Part shown: positions 62,134 through 64,000 of the stretch, piece by piece
How positions within the stretch are numbered: position 1 is the stretch's first letter
How the letters are laid out: the number at the start of each line of letters is the position of its first letter
Source: Bog-756 sp963841885
GTDB taxonomy: Bacteria > Actinomycetota > Acidimicrobiia > Acidimicrobiales > RAAP-2
Length of the DNA: 64,000 bases
Reading direction: 5' to 3'
Assembly (NCBI GenBank): GCA_963841885.1
Contig: CAWJEK010000011.1
Span: forward strand, 1-64,000
Position numbers and translations under genes: made by a program
Notes under the pieces: generated by a model
Told to the model about the DNA's origin: nothing
Database searches by the model: none
The model's input: the letters and a program-made list of their open reading frames with translations, nothing else

Positions 62134-63120
62134 CTAGGCCGACTCGCCGTACCGAATCGTTGTCGAGGGGTCCGGCACCGTCGATGAAGTGTGCGAGAAG
62201 GGTCCAAACGAAAGAGTCACCCGTAGATCGCCACCCTGCTTTGGCGTGCCCGTGGGAGGGTTCGACGGATTCCAAACTGCTGACATTGGCGCCTGCGCAC
62301 CTGGGGTGAACAAGTTCGGGTGAGCGTAGGTCTGCGAGAACACAGGCTCAATGGCCATCATTCGCACGAGCCTGTGTCGCTGATCAATCCAATACTGAAT
62401 CCGGATCGTGATCGTCTTGGCGGCTGGTCCCACCGGACCTGCAGAGGCCGACACGAGCTGAGGGTATTCGTTGCAAAGCTGCCAGAGTCGTGGTTCCCGA
62501 ATACTTAGTTGCCTTGACTCCTCCTACCGACGCAGTGGGACCCCGCTCAAGGCCACTTGGCACGATGCGCATCAACTTTTCCACCGACGGATATAGCATT
62601 GCGCTGGTCGCCGAGAAGAGCGTGGCCGGCTCCCCGGAGGGCGTCTCCAGCCAGGGCTTCGCCGCCGTGGTTGGAATCGCAGGGGCGGCCCCAGCTCCGT
62701 ATCTCGTATAGGTTGCGCTCCGGCTCACTATCGTCGACGGTGGCGGCAAAAGGCTGCAGCCAAGCGTCGATGCCTCGTAGGCCACGGTCCCATTCTGGAA
62801 GTTCGCCGTTCCAACGTATTTCAGCACCAGGGCGCTAGGACTTGTGTCGCAGCCTGGACCTGGCAATCGACTAACAACTGTGAATGAAGCCCCTCCTGAC
62901 TTCGTGGTTGCGCGTGCCACGACTGTCCCAAATGCAGGTTGAGCCGTCGGAAGCGTGGGCGTCGCCCTGCCATTGCCTGGAGTGATCGCCAACCCGACGA
63001 GTACAGCCGCCAGCACGACGGCGGCCGCGATACCGAAATTAGACCTCTTCGGATGCGTCGGTGTCGACGCGCCTCGCGGAAGAGTGCTTCCGCATCCGTC
63101 GGTGCCGGACCAGCCTTCAC
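62134..63120 (-). pseudogene. Secreted/membrane-anchored protein, frameshifted
   Basis: Three segments read in order on the minus strand. KAGPAPTDAEALFREARRHR gives a cytoplasmic start. A frame break near 63033 precedes FGIAAAVVLAAVLVGLAITP (membrane helix) and a beta-rich outer part (GTVVARATTKSGGASFTVVS, KPWLETPSGEPATLFSATSA). Another break near 62450 leads to TITIRIQYWIDQRHRLVRMM and VWNPSNPPTGTPKQGG. Looks like an anchored sensor or lipoprotein-like domain fused to a short cytoplasmic region. Not recognised as a named family; non-functional as read. Confidence 0.6.
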
Positions 63121-63167
63121 TGGGGGCTTGTTTCCAAGACTGTCATGAAGCTACTATTGTTGGCGTC

Positions 63168-63558
63168 ATGAGCGCTGTCAAGCCAGATTTCACGGACCTG
63201 ACGACCGAACTCGTGTTACCCAAGTTGGCGAGAAGCAAGTCCATGCATCTTCACGACCAAGTCGCCGCTGAGATTCGTCGAGCGATCGCCGACGGCGGGG
63301 ACCCGGCGAAAAGATTCCGCAAGCAAAGGACTTGGCGGCGGTCATGGGAGTGAATACCAATACGGTGCTGAGGGCATTGCGTTCCTCCTTCGCGACGAGG
63401 GACTGCTGGAGATGGGACGTGGTCGGGCCATCAGAGTCACAGGAACCCCGGACGACGGAGCGCTTGTAACCAAGGTCAATGATCTCCTGGGCTATGCCCG
63501 TCAGCGTGGTGACAAGCGAGAAGAGCTGATCGCTTTGATTCAGCAGCTCCCCGGCTAG
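63168..63558 (+). pseudogene. GntR-family (YtrA-like) regulator, frameshifted
   Basis: MHLHDQVAAEIRRAIADG opens a GntR winged helix. After a shift near 63310 the frame reads IPQAKDLAAVMGVNTNTVLR (recognition helix). After another near 63390 it reads LLRDEGLLEMGRGRAIRVTG, then DLLGYARQRGDKREELIALI to the TAG at 63556. Length (about 130 codons) and the short C-terminal helix fit YtrA-type GntR proteins that control exporters. It is divergent from the broken anchored-protein gene. Two frameshifts, so a pseudogene. Confidence 0.8.
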
Positions 63559-63642
63559 ACACCGTCCCAGGTACACCTGCCCCTGATCGCCGGGAGGGTG
63601 AGACACCCCTCGGGACGGGCTCTGCCTCGGTAGCCTGGGATC

Positions 63643-64000
63643 GTGGCAATCAAAGTGTTGCGTTGGATCGGCTGGGTGATGATCGCAGTCGGGATCGTTC
63701 TGGCGGCCTTGTTCGTCAGCGGACTGACGCATCCGGTGTCTGCGCAAGTGCCCTCAACCGTGGTGTCCTTCAACTCGCACCACCGATGGGTCGTAACTGG
63801 ATTCGTCGTATCGATGGTGGGTGCGGCGATTCTTCTGGTGACGGAGACGTTTCGGCGCAACCAGAGGACGAGAAGTCGCAGCCGTCGACTACCCCAGTGG
63901 CCTAGCTCTCGATCGCCTAGGCAGGGTGCCCCTGACCGTCTGCGTCACAGTCCGGGCCATCGAGCCCCCGTCCAAGCGCCCGAGGAGTGTTGGGAGGATT
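63643..64000 (+). CDS. Two-helix membrane protein (runs off the window)
   Basis: Open from GTG at 63643 to the window end (119 codons so far). TAGCCT at 63631-63636 is a good -10, six bases upstream, so the gene may be leaderless. Helix 1 is WVMIAVGIVLAALFVSGL, helix 2 VVTGFVVSMVGAAILLVTE, then a basic cytoplasmic tail (RRNQRTRSRSRRL). No family recognised. A SdpI/YtrA-operon-like small membrane partner of the GntR gene is possible, but this is not supported by motif. Confidence 0.6.
   Translation, partial: MAIKVLRWIGWVMIAVGIVLAALFVSGLTHPVSAQVPSTVVSFNSHHRWVVTGFVVSMVGAAILLVTETFRRNQRTRSRSRRLPQWPSSRSPRQGAPDRLRHSPGHRAPVQAPEECWED

Noticed and set aside
1..64000. CRISPR array or Cas genes
   Set aside because: No regularly spaced 24-40-bp repeats and no Cas motif on either strand; repeats A, B, L and the 12-mers do not have spacer-like periodicity.

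Overview
The window reads as high-GC actinobacterial DNA. An acidimicrobial (Acidimicrobiia-like) host is the best fit from gene content: F420/FMN PPOX proteins, DUF35/thiolase-like pairs, DUF2277, DUF2510, leaderless genes with TANNNT -10 boxes, and an IdeR/DtxR-type iron box. This is inference; no rRNA or marker phylogeny is available here. About 38 intact chromosomal genes (about 5.3-48.8 kb) lie between two accessory regions.

Left accessory region (1-5236): a broken aminoglycoside-phosphotransferase-like gene, a membrane-anchored unknown, and an arsenic cassette (arsR divergent from arsI/cadI-like, aquaporin and arsC genes). These units are separated by two dispersed repeat families. A truncated IS transposase follows, then a hairpin and short direct repeats. 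The region ends in the isolated 3' part of a tRNA-Arg(CCU) gene, the footprint of integration into a tRNA. The complete tRNA should lie to the left of the window.

Chromosomal core (5.26-48.74 kb): a SipW/TasA-like secretion cluster with a YVTN-repeat protein; a CmoM-like methyltransferase; secreted beta-helix proteins, one under a cyclic-di-GMP-I riboswitch with a hairpin over its Shine-Dalgarno sequence; peptidase E; a GSA-aminotransferase-like enzyme; alpha-glucosidase; an SDR plus two double-hotdog thioesterase genes; nitrobindin-like protein; an FTR1 iron permease behind an iron box; MFS and ABC exporters; TrmO; SDR/DHDPR-like and PPOX genes; a PrsW-like protease flanked by DUF2510 modules; LMW-PTP; Kef-type antiporter; sulfatase; an operon of two DUF35 and two cysteine-less thiolase-like genes; ABC-F ATPase; secreted phosphoesterase; ferredoxin; GltX; and a phosphonatase-like/FAD-oxidase pair. 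It ends at tRNA-Gln(CUG) and tRNA-Glu(CUC).

Right accessory region (49.2-64 kb): immediately downstream of tRNA-Glu is a decayed integrative/conjugative element. It has a type IIG-like restriction-methylation pseudogene, an ArdC-like antirestriction gene, a small unknown, ssb, parB, a MobF relaxase-helicase broken into many frames, a TIR-domain gene with a zinc-knuckle N-terminus, and broken secreted and GntR-type genes. Two unusual non-coding systems run through it. One is a ~270-bp structured leader repeated upstream of ardC, the small gene and (in part) ssb. The other is a 12-bp iteron-like motif (GAGGGTGACGTT) that also forms a perfect 23-bp palindrome inside parB. Frameshifts are common in both accessory regions and absent from the core between them, which points to biological decay rather than general sequencing error.
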